Source of the DNA: Aeromicrobium erythreum
GTDB taxonomy: Bacteria; Actinomycetota; Actinomycetes; Propionibacteriales; Nocardioidaceae
Length of the DNA: 64,000 nt
Reading direction: 5' to 3'
NCBI RefSeq assembly: GCF_001509405.1
Contig: NZ_CP011502.1
Span: 744,001 to 808,000 of the forward strand
Shown here: in pieces, positions 41,743 to 50,628 of the stretch
How the letters are laid out: each line of letters opens with the position of its first letter
Position numbering within the stretch: the stretch's first letter is position 1
Made by a program: the position numbers and the translations under genes
Notes under the pieces: model-generated
Seen by the model: the letters and a program-made list of their open reading frames with translations, nothing else
Database searches by the model: none
Told to the model about the DNA's origin: nothing

Positions 41743-43176
41743 ATGAGCGACCCGCACCTGATCGTGCTCTTCGGCGCGACGGGGGACCTGGCCCGCCGCA
41801 AGCTGCTGCCCGGCATCCTGCACCTGCTGCGCTCGAGGCTGGCAGCGGACTCGCGGATCGTCGCCGTCTCGATGGACGACCTCGACGACGACGGCTTCCG
41901 TCGCTTCGCCCAGGACGCCTGCCGCGAGTTCGGACGGCCGGTGCCCGAGGAGGAGTGGGACGACTTCGCGCCCAAGCTGCACTACGTGAACGTCGCCGAC
42001 GGGCCCGCGCGGCTCGCGGAGGTCGCGGGCCGGCTGGAGGAGGAGCTGGGTGGTGCCCCGCGCCGGCTTCACTACCTGAGCGTGCCGCCGAGGGCCGCGG
42101 TCGACGTCGTCCGCACCCTCGACGAGGCGGGCCTGGTCGAGCGGTCGCGGATCATCATGGAGAAGCCGTTCGGCACCGACCTCGAGAGCGCCCGAGCCCT
42201 GAACGCCCGCATCCACGAGGTGTTCGACGAGGACCAGATCTTCCGCATCGACCACTTCCTCGGCAAGGAGGCCGCGCTCAACATCCTGGCGTTCCGGTTC
42301 GCGAACGGGCTGTTCGAGCCGATCTGGAACCGCACCTTCATCGACCACGTGCAGATCGACGTGCCGGAGACGCTGTCGGTGTCGGGGCGGGCCGGGTTCT
42401 ACGAGGGCACGGGCGCGTTCAAGGACATGGTGGTGACCCACCTGTTCCAGATCCTCGCGTTCATGGCGATGGAGCCGCCCACGTCGCTGGACTCCAGCTC
42501 GATCAGCGAGGAGAAGAACAAGGTCTTCCGCTCGATGCTGCCGCTGCGCCCCTCCGACGTCGTGCGAGGCCAGTACCAGGGGTACCGCGAGGAGGAGGGC
42601 GTCTCCCACGACTCCGAGACGGAGACGTTCGTGGCGCTGCGCGCGCAGATCGACAACTGGCGCTGGGCGGGCGTGCCGTTCTACCTGCGCACCGGGAAGC
42701 AGATGGCCCAGGGCGCGCGGATCATCTCCATCGCCTTCCGCGAGCCGCCGAAGTCGATGTTCCCGGCCGGGTCGGGCGTCGGGCTGTCGGGCCCGGACCA
42801 CCTCACCTTCGACCTCGCCGACTCCTCCCGCCTGTCGCTGTCGTTCTACGGCAAGCGCCCCGGCCCCGGCCTGCGGCTGGACAAGCTGTCGATGCAGTTC
42901 GCGATGCAGGACACCGCACGGGCGGGGGAGGTGCTGGAGGCCTACGAGCGGCTCATCCTCGACGCGATGAAGGGGGAGCGGACGCTGTTCACCACCGCGG
43001 AGGGCATCGAGCGGCTCTGGGAGGTCTCCCAGCCCCTCCTCGACGACCCACCGCCCGTCCGCCCCTACCCCGTCGGCACGTGGGGTCCCAACGCCGTGCA
43101 CCAGCTCATCGCCCCCCGCGCGTGGCGCCTGCCCTTCGAGCGCACCTGGCGCGACCCGAACGAGTCGGGGCAGTAG
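41743..43176 (+). CDS. zwf: Glucose-6-phosphate 1-dehydrogenase
   Basis: A 477-residue enzyme oxidising glucose-6-phosphate to 6-phosphogluconolactone and supplying NADPH through the pentose phosphate pathway. The nucleotide-binding loop is LIVLFGATGDLARRKLLPG and the catalytic signature RIDHFLGKEAALNI (residues ~166-179). IIMEKPFGTDLESA and PFYLRTGKQMAQGA are further diagnostic segments. The usual partners (tkt, tal, opcA, pgl) are not adjacent, so this may be a second or stand-alone copy. It is transcribed from its own leaderless promoter and ends about 20 bases before element E, with no separate terminator. Confidence 0.95.
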   Translation: MSDPHLIVLFGATGDLARRKLLPGILHLLRSRLAADSRIVAVSMDDLDDDGFRRFAQDACREFGRPVPEEEWDDFAPKLHYVNVADGPARLAEVAGRLEEELGGAPRRLHYLSVPPRAAVDVVRTLDEAGLVERSRIIMEKPFGTDLESARALNARIHEVFDEDQIFRIDHFLGKEAALNILAFRFANGLFEPIWNRTFIDHVQIDVPETLSVSGRAGFYEGTGAFKDMVVTHLFQILAFMAMEPPTSLDSSSISEEKNKVFRSMLPLRPSDVVRGQYQGYREEEGVSHDSETETFVALRAQIDNWRWAGVPFYLRTGKQMAQGARIISIAFREPPKSMFPAGSGVGLSGPDHLTFDLADSSRLSLSFYGKRPGPGLRLDKLSMQFAMQDTARAGEVLEAYERLILDAMKGERTLFTTAEGIERLWEVSQPLLDDPPPVRPYPVGTWGPNAVHQLIAPRAWRLPFERTWRDPNESGQ

Positions 43177-43452
43177 GGGAGAGTTCGGGCTGGTCCCGCT
43201 GGTGCGCTGGCTGCGGTCGTCGCGACCTTGCTGGTGCGCTGCCGTAGGGGGCCTCGACCTGCTGGTGCGCCGCCGCAGGAGGTCTCGACCCGCTGGTGCG
43301 CTACCTCAGCGTTCGCTGGGGGTGGTCTCCGAAAGGGCCTCGACCGGGCGGCTGGCATCCGCGCTGGTCTGGGGTCTCGGGCTGCGGGTTGGTGCCGGGG
43401 TGGACGCACGAATGCAGAATCTTGGGTGCCCTTTGCGTTGGGGGGACGCAAG

Positions 43453-43492
43453 ATTCTGCCTTTGCGCGGACCGTTCCACACAAAGGCAGCAT
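43453..43492. repeat. Palindrome P2 in element E
   Basis: ATTCTGCCTTTGCGCGGA faces TTCCACACAAAGGCAGCAT, a near-palindrome related to 27068-27109 in element D. Confidence 0.72.
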
Positions 43493-43512
43493 CCTTCTGA
43501 CGCTCAGCCCTC

Positions 43513-43566
43513 TATCGGTGGATCATCAACCGCAGAGGCGCTCCTGCGGTTGCAGATCCACCGATA
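43513..43566. repeat. Hairpin P3 in element E
   Basis: Arms 43513-43535 and 43544-43566 are 23 bases each with two mismatches and an 8-base loop; the arms begin TATCGGTGGAT and end ATCCACCGATA. Confidence 0.85.
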
Positions 43567-43839
43567 GGACGCGCCAACGCAGAACCCTGGCCCGAGAACG
43601 CAGAAACGAAGAATCGTGCGCCACCCGAGAGCCCAGACCAGACCCCGAGACCCCAGACCACCTCCAGGCCCGCTGCCGGTCGAGGCCCTTTCGGAGCCCA
43701 CCCCCAGCGAAGGCCGAGGCAGCGCACCGGCAAGCACAGACCTCCTGCGGCGGCGCACCACCGAGCCCAGACCCCCTGCGGCAGCGCACCAGCAAGGTCA
43801 CGACCCCCGCAGCCACCGCACCAGCAAGGTCACGCAGGC

Positions 43840-44283
43840 TCAGGACAGCTCGCGCACCAGGTGCACGACGGGGAAGGGGCGGCCGAAGGCGTCGGTGGTG
43901 TGGGTGCGCAGGGTGCGGAAGCCGTGTGACGTGTAGAAGCCGAGGCCGTGCGCGTTGCCGGCGTACACCTCGACGCTGGTGGGGGCGACGTGGTCGAGCA
44001 GGAGGGTGCCGATGCCCGTGCCGTGCACCTCGGGCTCGACGTACAGCAGCTCCAGGTGGGTGCCCCGGCACCCGGCGAGGCCGAGGGGGCGGCCGGCGCG
44101 CTCGGCGACCCAGACGTCCATCGACGGCAGCAGCGCGTCGCGCAGGTAGGGGTGGGCGTCGGTGAAGTCGTGGTCGGCCATGAAGCCGTGGCTCGTCCGA
44201 GCCGCCCGCTCCCAGAGGTCGGTCAGCTCGTCGAGGTCCCGTTCGCGGGCGAGCCTGATGGTCACGTCGGCCAGGTCGCTCAC
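43840..44283 (-). CDS. GNAT-family N-acetyltransferase
   Basis: A 147-residue acetyltransferase. The acetyl-CoA pyrophosphate loop is LLYVEPEVHGTGIGTLLLDH, and the C-terminal part (SVEVYAGNAHGLGFYTSHGF) is the usual beta-5/alpha-4 region. The N-terminus TIRLARERDLDELTDLWERA is typical of small-molecule GNATs. The GTG start overlaps the YtrA-type regulator stop by 4 bases, so both are coupled, and the regulator may control it. Its stop codon is 15 bases from the right end of element E. The substrate is unknown. Confidence 0.85.
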   Translation of the reverse strand: MSDLADVTIRLARERDLDELTDLWERAARTSHGFMADHDFTDAHPYLRDALLPSMDVWVAERAGRPLGLAGCRGTHLELLYVEPEVHGTGIGTLLLDHVAPTSVEVYAGNAHGLGFYTSHGFRTLRTHTTDAFGRPFPVVHLVRELS

Positions 44284-44636
44284 GCGCCCCACACCTCCTC
44301 GACCAGGCGGACCACCTGGTCGCGCGAGAGGCCGGCGCGCCGTGCGTCCGCGACCACCTGCTCGACCGCCGCGCGGGTGGCGCCGTCGAGGGCGACCGGT
44401 GCCGTCACGAACGTGCCGCGCCGACCTTGCGTCTCCACGACCCCGTCGGCCTCCAGCTCGCGGTAGGCCCGGGCGACGGTGTTGACGGCCAGACCCAGGT
44501 CGGCGGCGAGCGCGCGCACGGTCGGCAGCCGGTGCCCCGGCGGCAGCGAGCCGTCGGCGGCGGCTGCGGCCACCTGCCGCCGCACCTGCTCGAACGGCGG
44601 TTCGGTGGCGTCGGGGTCGATCTCGAGCGCGATCAC
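44280..44636 (-). CDS. GntR-family regulator, YtrA subfamily
   Basis: A 118-residue short GntR protein: a winged helix (PPFEQVRRQVAAAAADGSLP, then DLGLAVNTVARAYRELEADG) and only a ~35-residue C-terminal helical tail (GATRAAVEQVVADARRAGLS), the layout of the YtrA subfamily. Such regulators usually control the gene beside them, often an ABC transporter; here the partner is an acetyltransferase. GTG 44636 is preceded by CAGGAT at 6 bases on the minus strand, a weaker leaderless-type box. Confidence 0.88.
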   Translation of the reverse strand: MIALEIDPDATEPPFEQVRRQVAAAAADGSLPPGHRLPTVRALAADLGLAVNTVARAYRELEADGVVETQGRRGTFVTAPVALDGATRAAVEQVVADARRAGLSRDQVVRLVEEVWGA

Positions 44637-44769
44637 GTCGGCATCCTGCCACGCGCACCCGCACCCGACATCGCCCCGACGAGGTCCCCGACGGCGTCCC
44701 GTGGCACGGGCATGCGGGTGACGTGCAACTGGTTGTGACAGTTTCGGCCCGCCGCCGCGCCGCGACCCC

Positions 44770-44775
44770 TACGCT
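44770..44775 (+). promoter_or_regulatory. Leaderless -10 box of the 44782 lipoprotein gene
   Basis: TACGCT ends 6 bases before ATG 44782. Confidence 0.6.
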
Positions 44776-44781
44776 CACGCC

Positions 44782-45585
44782 ATGACCAGGACCGCGTTGC
44801 TCGCCCGTCCCGCCGTCGCGCTCGCCGCGGTCCTGCTCGCCGGGTGCGGCGCGGAGACCGACGCGGAGGACGAGCGCTCCGCCGCTCCCTCCGCCCCGCC
44901 CCAGGCCGAGCAGGCCCAGGCTGTGCTCGACGCTGCCGTCCGGAAGCAGCTGGCGCTCAACGAGGGCGCGTTCGCGGTGCGGGTGCTCGACGGGGAGCCC
45001 AAGGCCAACGAAGGGGTGGTCACGGCGGTCCTCTGGGACCGGTCGCTGGGCGTGGCCGCTGCGACGTTCACGACAGAGGCCGACGGTCCCACGCAGGTGC
45101 GGGTCGTGGACGACGCCGTGTGGACCACGGTGCTCTCCGAGGGCGGGAGAGTCAGTGGCTGCTGGAGCCGGACCGACGCGGCGGGCACGTTCGCGGCACG
45201 TCCCGGCTCGGACGAGGTCGACCCCGGGTGGCCGCTCGCCGACCTGTTCGAGGCGTCCAAGGCCACCGAGCTCAGCAACGACGACGGCCAGGTCGTCACC
45301 GTGCAGGTGCCGGCTCGCGTGGCTGTGGCACTCGTGCTCGGCGCGGTCCGACCGATCGAGCTCGAGGGCGAGCGGGCCGACGAGCCGGTCGAGGCGCGGG
45401 TCGCGATCTACAGCGGCCGCCTGGACCACGTCGAGATCGACCCCGAGGTCCTCGGCGACACGGGGGACGCAGCCGTGGACCGACTGGCACGATCGGCCGC
45501 GGAGGACGGGCTCGACTTCCGGATCGAGATCAACCCGACGGCGGAGAACCTGCGGGTAGCCGCACCCCAGCCCGCCTGTCGGTAG
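44782..45585 (+). CDS. Lipoprotein of unknown function
   Basis: A 267-residue secreted lipoprotein. The signal peptide ends LAAVLLAGC with the lipidated cysteine at residue 22, followed by an acidic, Ala/Pro-rich linker. The mature part alternates predicted beta strands (VVTAVLWDRSLGVAAATF) and ends with GLDFRIEINPTAENLRVAAP, broadly reminiscent of LppX/LprG-like or DUF-type lipid-binding lipoproteins, but I cannot assign it. It has its own leaderless promoter and lies 65 bases before pcrA. Confidence 0.78.
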   Translation: MTRTALLARPAVALAAVLLAGCGAETDAEDERSAAPSAPPQAEQAQAVLDAAVRKQLALNEGAFAVRVLDGEPKANEGVVTAVLWDRSLGVAAATFTTEADGPTQVRVVDDAVWTTVLSEGGRVSGCWSRTDAAGTFAARPGSDEVDPGWPLADLFEASKATELSNDDGQVVTVQVPARVAVALVLGAVRPIELEGERADEPVEARVAIYSGRLDHVEIDPEVLGDTGDAAVDRLARSAAEDGLDFRIEINPTAENLRVAAPQPACR

Positions 45586-45635
45586 ACGCACAGCAGGACG
45601 TCGTCGCCGCGCGCGGCGCTGTCGGGCCCGCCGAC

Positions 45636-45641
45636 TAGGCT
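45636..45641 (+). promoter_or_regulatory. -10 box of pcrA
   Basis: TAGGCT ends 9 bases before ATG 45651; the leader would be at most a few bases. Confidence 0.55.
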
Positions 45642-45650
45642 GGACCGGTC

Positions 45651-48038
45651 ATGACGTCGCCCTTTCCCGTGCCCGCCGGTGCCCGCCCCTCGTCGTCCTC
45701 GGACGACTCCGACCCGAGCCCGGTGGCAGCGGCCCGCACCCGCCGCGCCGCCCGCTCCGAGACGCTCCTGGAGGGGCTGAACGACGCCCAACGGGCCGCG
45801 GTCTCCCACGAGCCGGGGCCGGTGCTGGTGGTCGCGGGAGCCGGGTCGGGCAAGACGCGGGTGCTCACGCGGCGCATCGCCTGGCTGATCTCCGCCCGCG
45901 GCGCCCACCCGGGCTCGATCCTGGCGATCACCTTCACCAACAAGGCGGCCGCCGAGATGCGCGAGCGTGTCGCCGAGCTCGTCGGCGGCCCGTCGCGTGC
46001 CATGTGGGTGAGCACGTTCCACTCCTCGTGCGTGCGCATCCTGAGGCGCGAGGCCAACCGGTTCGGCTACACCTCGACGTTCAGCATCTACGACGCCGCC
46101 GACTCCCGACGTCTCATGACCCTGGTCTGCAAGGACATGGGGTTGGACCCCAAGCAGGTCAACCCGCGCGCCGTGCTGCACTGGGTCTCGAACCTCAAGA
46201 ACGAGCTCGTCGACCACGAGTCGGCCGGCGGTCGCGCCACCAACGGCACCGAGGAGCTCTACGCCGAGGCCTACCGGCTCTACCAGCAGCGACTCCGGGC
46301 GGCCAACGCCATGGACTTCGACGACCTCATCATGCAGACCGTCCACCTGTTCCAGGCCTTCCCCGAGGTGCGCGAGACGTACCGGCGTCGGTTCCGGCAC
46401 GTGCTCGTCGACGAGTACCAGGACACCAACCACGCCCAGTACGCGCTCGTGCGGGAGCTCTGCGACCCCGAGACCGACCCCGACCTCGACCTCATGGTCG
46501 TCGGCGACTCCGACCAGTCCATCTACGCCTTCCGCGGCGCGAACATCCGCAACATCCTGGAGTTCGAGCAGGACTACCCCGCCGCGTCCACCGTCCTGCT
46601 GGAGCAGAACTACCGCTCGACGCAGACCATCCTCAACGCCGCCAACGCGGTCATCAGCCGCAACGAGGGCCGCAAGGACAAGAAGCTGTGGTCGGCGGCC
46701 GGCGACGGCGAGCGGGTCGTCGGCTACGTCGGCGACGACGAGCGCGACGAGGCGCAGTTCATCGCCGACGAGGTCGACCGGCTCACCGACGCCGGCGACG
46801 CGAAGCCGTCCGACGTCGCCATCTTCTACCGCACCAACGCCCAGTCCCGGGTGTTCGAGGAGGTCTTCATCCGCGTGGGGCTGCCCTACCGGGTGGTCGG
46901 CGGTGTGCGCTTCTACGAGCGCAAGGAGATCAAGGACGCCCTCGCCTACGTCCGGGCGCTGGTCAACCCGCGCGACGCCGTGTCGCTGCGGCGCATCGTC
47001 AACGAGCCGAAGCGTGGCATCGGCGACGGCGCGCAGGCCGCCGTCGAGCGGTTCGCCGCACGCGAGCAGATCTCCTTCTGGGACGCCCTCCAGCGCGCCG
47101 AGGAGACCGGCGACCTCGCCCCCCGCTCCCTCAAGGCCGTGCAGGCCTTCGCCGCCACGATGGCCGAGCTCCGCGAGCTCGCGCTCTCGGGCGAGCCCGC
47201 CGACGTCGTGCTCGAGGCCGCCCTCACCCGCAGCGGCTACCTCTCCGCGCTCGAGGACAGCAAGGACCCGCAGGACGAGACCCGCGTGGAGAACCTCGCC
47301 GAGCTCGTCGCCGTCGCGCGCGAGTACGTCGTCAACGCGTCCACCGTCTCCGACGAGGAGAGCGGCCGCGAGGAGGCCGACCTGACGAGCGGCTCCCTCG
47401 AGGCGTTCCTCGAGCAGGTCGCGCTCGTCGCCGACGCCGACTCGATCCCCGACGAGGGCGACGGCATGGTCACGCTGATGACGCTGCACACCGCCAAGGG
47501 GCTGGAGTTCCCCGTCGTCTTCCTCACCGGGCTCGAGGACGGCGTGTTCCCCCACCTGCGCGCGCTCGGCGACGCGACCGAGCTGCAGGAGGAGCGACGC
47601 CTCGCCTACGTCGGCATCACCCGCGCCCGCGAACGGCTCTACGTCACCCGGGCGATGAGCCGTGCGGCCTGGGGTGCGCCGTCGTACAACCCGGCGTCGC
47701 GGTTCCTCGACGAGATCCCCGCCCACCTGCTCGACTGGCGCCGGGAGGGACAGTCGCCGACGGCGTGGACCCGCGCACCCTCCATCGGCGGTGGTGGCTC
47801 CTCCAGCGGCGGCGGTCGCGGTCAGGCGTTCACGGCCAAGGCGGCCGCGGCACGCTCGCAGCGCAAGCGCGCGGTGCCGTCGCTGACCCCGGGCGACCGG
47901 GTCACGCACGACAGCTTCGGCCTCGGCACCGTCGTCGCGCTCGACGGCCAGGGCGACAACGCGGTCGCCAGCGTCGACTTCGGCTCGCAGGGCGTCAAGC
48001 GCCTGCTGCTGCGCTACGCCCCGGTCGAGAAGCTGTAG
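45651..48038 (+). CDS. pcrA: ATP-dependent DNA helicase PcrA/UvrD
   Basis: A 795-residue superfamily 1A 3'-5' helicase for repair and removal of recombination intermediates. All motifs are present: Walker A VVAGAGSGKTRVLTRRIAWL, ITFTNKAAAEMRERV, Walker B VLVDEYQDTNHAQ, VVGDSDQSIYAFRGANIRN, EQNYRSTQTI, TLHTAKGLEFPVVFLTGLED and ERRLAYVGITRARERLYVTR. The C-terminus has a Gly-rich linker and a Tudor-like segment (TPGDRVTHDSFGLGTVVALD) as in PcrA proteins that touch RNA polymerase. A strong hairpin follows the stop. Confidence 0.96.
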   Translation: MTSPFPVPAGARPSSSSDDSDPSPVAAARTRRAARSETLLEGLNDAQRAAVSHEPGPVLVVAGAGSGKTRVLTRRIAWLISARGAHPGSILAITFTNKAAAEMRERVAELVGGPSRAMWVSTFHSSCVRILRREANRFGYTSTFSIYDAADSRRLMTLVCKDMGLDPKQVNPRAVLHWVSNLKNELVDHESAGGRATNGTEELYAEAYRLYQQRLRAANAMDFDDLIMQTVHLFQAFPEVRETYRRRFRHVLVDEYQDTNHAQYALVRELCDPETDPDLDLMVVGDSDQSIYAFRGANIRNILEFEQDYPAASTVLLEQNYRSTQTILNAANAVISRNEGRKDKKLWSAAGDGERVVGYVGDDERDEAQFIADEVDRLTDAGDAKPSDVAIFYRTNAQSRVFEEVFIRVGLPYRVVGGVRFYERKEIKDALAYVRALVNPRDAVSLRRIVNEPKRGIGDGAQAAVERFAAREQISFWDALQRAEETGDLAPRSLKAVQAFAATMAELRELALSGEPADVVLEAALTRSGYLSALEDSKDPQDETRVENLAELVAVAREYVVNASTVSDEESGREEADLTSGSLEAFLEQVALVADADSIPDEGDGMVTLMTLHTAKGLEFPVVFLTGLEDGVFPHLRALGDATELQEERRLAYVGITRARERLYVTRAMSRAAWGAPSYNPASRFLDEIPAHLLDWRREGQSPTAWTRAPSIGGGGSSSGGGRGQAFTAKAAAARSQRKRAVPSLTPGDRVTHDSFGLGTVVALDGQGDNAVASVDFGSQGVKRLLLRYAPVEKL

Positions 48039-48050
48039 CCGCCACGACGC

Positions 48051-48083
48051 ACGACGCCCCCGGCCGCTGGCCGGGGGCGTCGT
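48051..48083. terminator. Bidirectional terminator between pcrA and the M23 peptidase gene
   Basis: A perfect 15-bp inverted repeat (ACGACGCCCCCGGCC and its complement) with the 3-base loop GCT lies between two convergent genes. No U-tract is visible. Confidence 0.8.
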
Positions 48084-48098
48084 CAGGTCGGGGTGGGG

Positions 48099-48878
48099 CT
48101 ACGGCGTGACGCCGTGCTCGCGCAGCGCGATCTCGGGGTCGATCGGCTCGCCGCCACCGGGGCGCACCTCGAGGTGGAGGTGGGGGCCGGTCACGTTGCC
48201 GGTCGAGCCGGTGTAGCCGATCGTCTGACCGGCGCGCACGCGCTCACCGGGGGTGGCGACGATGCGGCTCTGGTGGCAGTACCAGATCTCGGTGCCGTCG
48301 TCGAGGGTGACGACGGTGCGGTTGCCGTAGGCGCCCGCGTAGCTCGTGTCGGTCACCGTACCGGCCGCGACCGAGACGATCGTCGAGCCCGACGGGCCCG
48401 CGAAGTCCAGGCCGGTGTGCACACGGGCCCACAGCGAGCTGGACTGGCCGAACCGCGCGGTCAGCGCGTAGCCGGTGACCGGCAGCACCCACTGGTTCGA
48501 CTTGTACTCATCGGCGACGTTCTGCGCCTTGTCGCGCAGCTCGCCGTCGACCTTCAGCTTCTGCGAGGCCTGCTGCTCGGTCTGGCGGGCCAGCGTCGCC
48601 TCGTCGATCTCGGGCGTCACGTCGACGCCCTGGGAGCCGGTGTAGCTCGCCGAGATCGTCTGGTAGCCGGAGTCGAGCGAGCCCTGGTCGGCACGCGGGG
48701 ACAGCGCTGCTGCGCCGATCCCGGCCATCACGAGGGCGACGGCACCCGCGGCAGCCGGCGTGAGACGCAGGCTGGTCTTGCGACGGCGGGGACGGACAGC
48801 CGCCCGACGGCCGCCGACGGAGTCGCGCGGCGTCTGCTGCCTGACGTCGAGTCGACGTTTGGGCGCAGGTGATGACAC
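48099..48878 (-). CDS. M23-family peptidoglycan endopeptidase
   Basis: A 259-residue membrane-anchored or secreted cell-wall peptidase. A basic N-terminus and one helix (TPAAAGAVALVMAGIGAAAL, ~residues 38-57) are followed by a helical linker and the LytM domain. The zinc ligands are HxxxD in RVHTGLDFAGPSG and HxH in GPHLHLEVRPGGG, so it should be active on peptide cross-links. GTG 48878 was chosen because GGAGG lies 8 bases upstream and the distance to a good promoter is right; an in-frame upstream extension is not convincing. Confidence 0.87.
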   Translation of the reverse strand: MSSPAPKRRLDVRQQTPRDSVGGRRAAVRPRRRKTSLRLTPAAAGAVALVMAGIGAAALSPRADQGSLDSGYQTISASYTGSQGVDVTPEIDEATLARQTEQQASQKLKVDGELRDKAQNVADEYKSNQWVLPVTGYALTARFGQSSSLWARVHTGLDFAGPSGSTIVSVAAGTVTDTSYAGAYGNRTVVTLDDGTEIWYCHQSRIVATPGERVRAGQTIGYTGSTGNVTGPHLHLEVRPGGGEPIDPEIALREHGVTP

Positions 48879-48916
48879 GCAGAGACCTCCAGCGATGCAC
48901 GGGGCGGGACCTGTCG

Positions 48917-48944
48917 AGTCTAGAGGACAGGAGGTCATGGTCAA
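48917..48944 (-). promoter_or_regulatory. Sigma-70 type promoter of the M23 peptidase gene
   Basis: On the minus strand TTGACC (48944-48939) and TAGACT (48922-48917) are 16 bases apart, the best -35/-10 pair in the window. The leader to GTG 48878 is about 30 bases and carries the GGAGG ribosome site. Confidence 0.7.
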
Positions 48945-49041
48945 GGAGGAACCTGGAGACCGACGACGCCCTCCCCGTCGTTCCGGGCGTGTCGCGGGGG
49001 TGGTTGTGAGGAGGAACACCGCCGTGCGGGACGATCTCGGG

Positions 49042-49308
49042 ATGCCGATCCCACGAGTCGTGGTTGCCGACCTGAGCGGTGCCTCCGAGGAGCTCGCGCT
49101 GCGCCACGCCCGAGCGGCGAGCGCGGACGGCGACGAGGTCGTCTACCTCGGCGGCAGCGAGCCCGTCGCGACCGCCTGGGTGGTGCGCGCCGAGGACGCC
49201 GGCCGGGTGGTCGTGGTCGCCGGCGACACGGCCGCGCAGGCACTCAGGGCCGCGCTCGCCGACCTCGGGATCGACGACGTCGCGCTCGAGGTGCTGCCGC
49301 CGCACTGA
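49042..49308 (+). CDS. Small Rossmann-like protein of unknown function
   Basis: An 88-residue protein with alternating strands and helices ([20 protein letters not shown], then [20 protein letters not shown] and [20 protein letters not shown]). The order resembles the cobalamin-binding domain of mutases (a VVVA strand, a helix, then EVVYLG), but the DxHxxG loop that binds cobalamin is absent, so B12 binding is unlikely. GACGAT ends 6 bases before ATG 49042, the same layout as for the PspC kinase gene. An upstream in-frame extension is Arg-rich and unconvincing. It lies before sucC and is divergent from the M23 gene. Confidence 0.65.
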   Translation: MPIPRVVVADLSGASEELALRHARAASADGDEVVYLGGSEPVATAWVVRAEDAGRVVVVAGDTAAQALRAALADLGIDDVALEVLPPH

Positions 49309-49387
49309 TTGGCAGGACAGGCGCGTGGCCGCCGTCACCCCTGCCAGGTGTGACGCACCCCGCCGCCCGTTCCCCTCCCACAGAGGC

Positions 49388-49420
49388 TAGAGTCCCGAGA
49401 GGCTCTGACCTACCTCAGAG
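49388..49420 (+). promoter_or_regulatory. Promoter and leader hairpin of sucCD
   Basis: TAGAGT (49388-49393) is a -10 box giving a leader of about 50 bases. At its start CTCTGA and TCAGAG can pair around CCTACC (49403-49420). The hairpin may stabilise the transcript or affect initiation. Confidence 0.45.
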
Positions 49421-49451
49421 GACCCTGGACGAACCAAGGACGGTCATCACC

Positions 49452-50618
49452 GTGGATCTGATGGAATACCAGGCGAAGGAGCTCTTCGCCAAGCACGGCG
49501 TCGCGACGACGCTCGGCAAGGTCGTCACGACCGCCGACGAGGCCAAGGCTGCCGCCGAGGAGCTCGGCGGCGTCACCGTGATCAAGGCGCAGGTCAAGGC
49601 CGGCGGCCGCGGCAAGGCCGGCGGCGTCAAGATCGCCAAGACCGCCGACGAGGCCTACGAGCACGCGTCGAACATCCTCGGCATGGAGATCAAGGGCCTG
49701 ACGGTCAACCGCGTGCTCGTCACGCCGGCCACGCCCCCGGTCGAGGAGTACTACTTCTCCTTCCTGCTGGACCGCTCGAACCGCAGCTACCTGTGCATCG
49801 CGAGCGTCGAGGGTGGTGTGGAGATCGAGGAGGTCGCCAAGACCAACCCCGAGGCCGTCCGCCAGATCCCGATCGACGCCGGTGCCGGTGTCGACGAGGC
49901 CAAGGCCCGCGCGATCGTCGAGGAGGCCAAGTTCCCGGCCGAGCTCGCCGACCAGGCCGTCGCCATGGTCCAGTCGCTCTGGAAGGTCTTCGTCGAGGAG
50001 GACGCCACCCTCGTCGAGGTCAACCCGCTCGCCCGTCTCGAGGGCGACAAGCTCGAGGCTCTCGACGGCAAGGTGTCGCTCGACGACAACGCCTCGGAGG
50101 TGCGCCACGCCGAGCACGAGGAGTTCGTCATCCACGAGGAGGCGGACCCGCTCGAGGCGAAGGCCAAGGAGAAGGGCCTCAACTACGTCAAGCTCGACGG
50201 CGAGGTCGGCATCATCGGCAACGGCGCGGGCCTGGTCATGAGCACCCTCGACGTCGTCGCCTACGCCGGCGAGAAGCACGGCTCGGTCAAGCCGGCCAAC
50301 TTCCTCGACATCGGTGGCGGCGCCTCGGCGCAGGTCATGGCCGACGGTCTCGACGTCATCCTCGGCGACCCGCAGGTCAAGAGCGTGTTCGTCAACGTCT
50401 TCGGCGGCATCACGTCGTGCGACGCCGTGGCGAACGGCATCAAGGGCGCGCTCGAGCTGCTGGGCGACAACGCCACCAAGCCGCTCGTGGTCCGTCTCGA
50501 CGGCAACAACGTCGACGAGGGTCGCGCCATCCTGAACGAGCTGGACCACCCGCTCGTCACCCAGGTGGACACGATGGACGGAGCGGCCGACAAGGCCGCC
50601 GAGCTGGCGAACGGCTGA
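49452..50618 (+). CDS. sucC: Succinyl-CoA synthetase beta subunit
   Basis: A 388-residue ATP-grasp subunit of the TCA-cycle enzyme that interconverts succinyl-CoA and succinate with nucleotide phosphorylation. The N-terminus [16 protein letters not shown], the ATP-binding [39 protein letters not shown] and the C-terminal [17 protein letters not shown] are canonical. The GTG start at 49452 gives the usual N-terminus. sucD follows 10 bases later. The same neighbours (sucCD, perM, purN, purH) occur in mycobacteria. Confidence 0.97.
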   Translation: MDLMEYQAKELFAKHGVATTLGKVVTTADEAKAAAEELGGVTVIKAQVKAGGRGKAGGVKIAKTADEAYEHASNILGMEIKGLTVNRVLVTPATPPVEEYYFSFLLDRSNRSYLCIASVEGGVEIEEVAKTNPEAVRQIPIDAGAGVDEAKARAIVEEAKFPAELADQAVAMVQSLWKVFVEEDATLVEVNPLARLEGDKLEALDGKVSLDDNASEVRHAEHEEFVIHEEADPLEAKAKEKGLNYVKLDGEVGIIGNGAGLVMSTLDVVAYAGEKHGSVKPANFLDIGGGASAQVMADGLDVILGDPQVKSVFVNVFGGITSCDAVANGIKGALELLGDNATKPLVVRLDGNNVDEGRAILNELDHPLVTQVDTMDGAADKAAELANG

Positions 50619-50628
50619 AGGGGCTGAC

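Larger units (their letters stand above)
43198..43825. repeat. Intergenic mosaic inverted-repeat element E (most symmetric copy)
   Basis: The left outer array has GCTGGTGCGC units at 43198, 43230, 43261 and 43292 (steps 32, 31, 31). The right outer array has the inverted unit at 43722, 43753, 43784 and 43816 (steps 31, 31, 32), a mirrored layout. Inside lie the module at 43326-43355 and its inverted partner at 43675-43695, then hairpins P2 and P3. The GGATCC palindrome of A-D is absent. The element fills the 663-base gap between zwf and the acetyltransferase gene, and it contains no credible gene. Confidence 0.85.

Noticed and set aside
49042-49308. Adenosylcobalamin-binding protein
   Set aside because: The DxHxxG cobalamin motif is absent, despite a similar strand-helix order.
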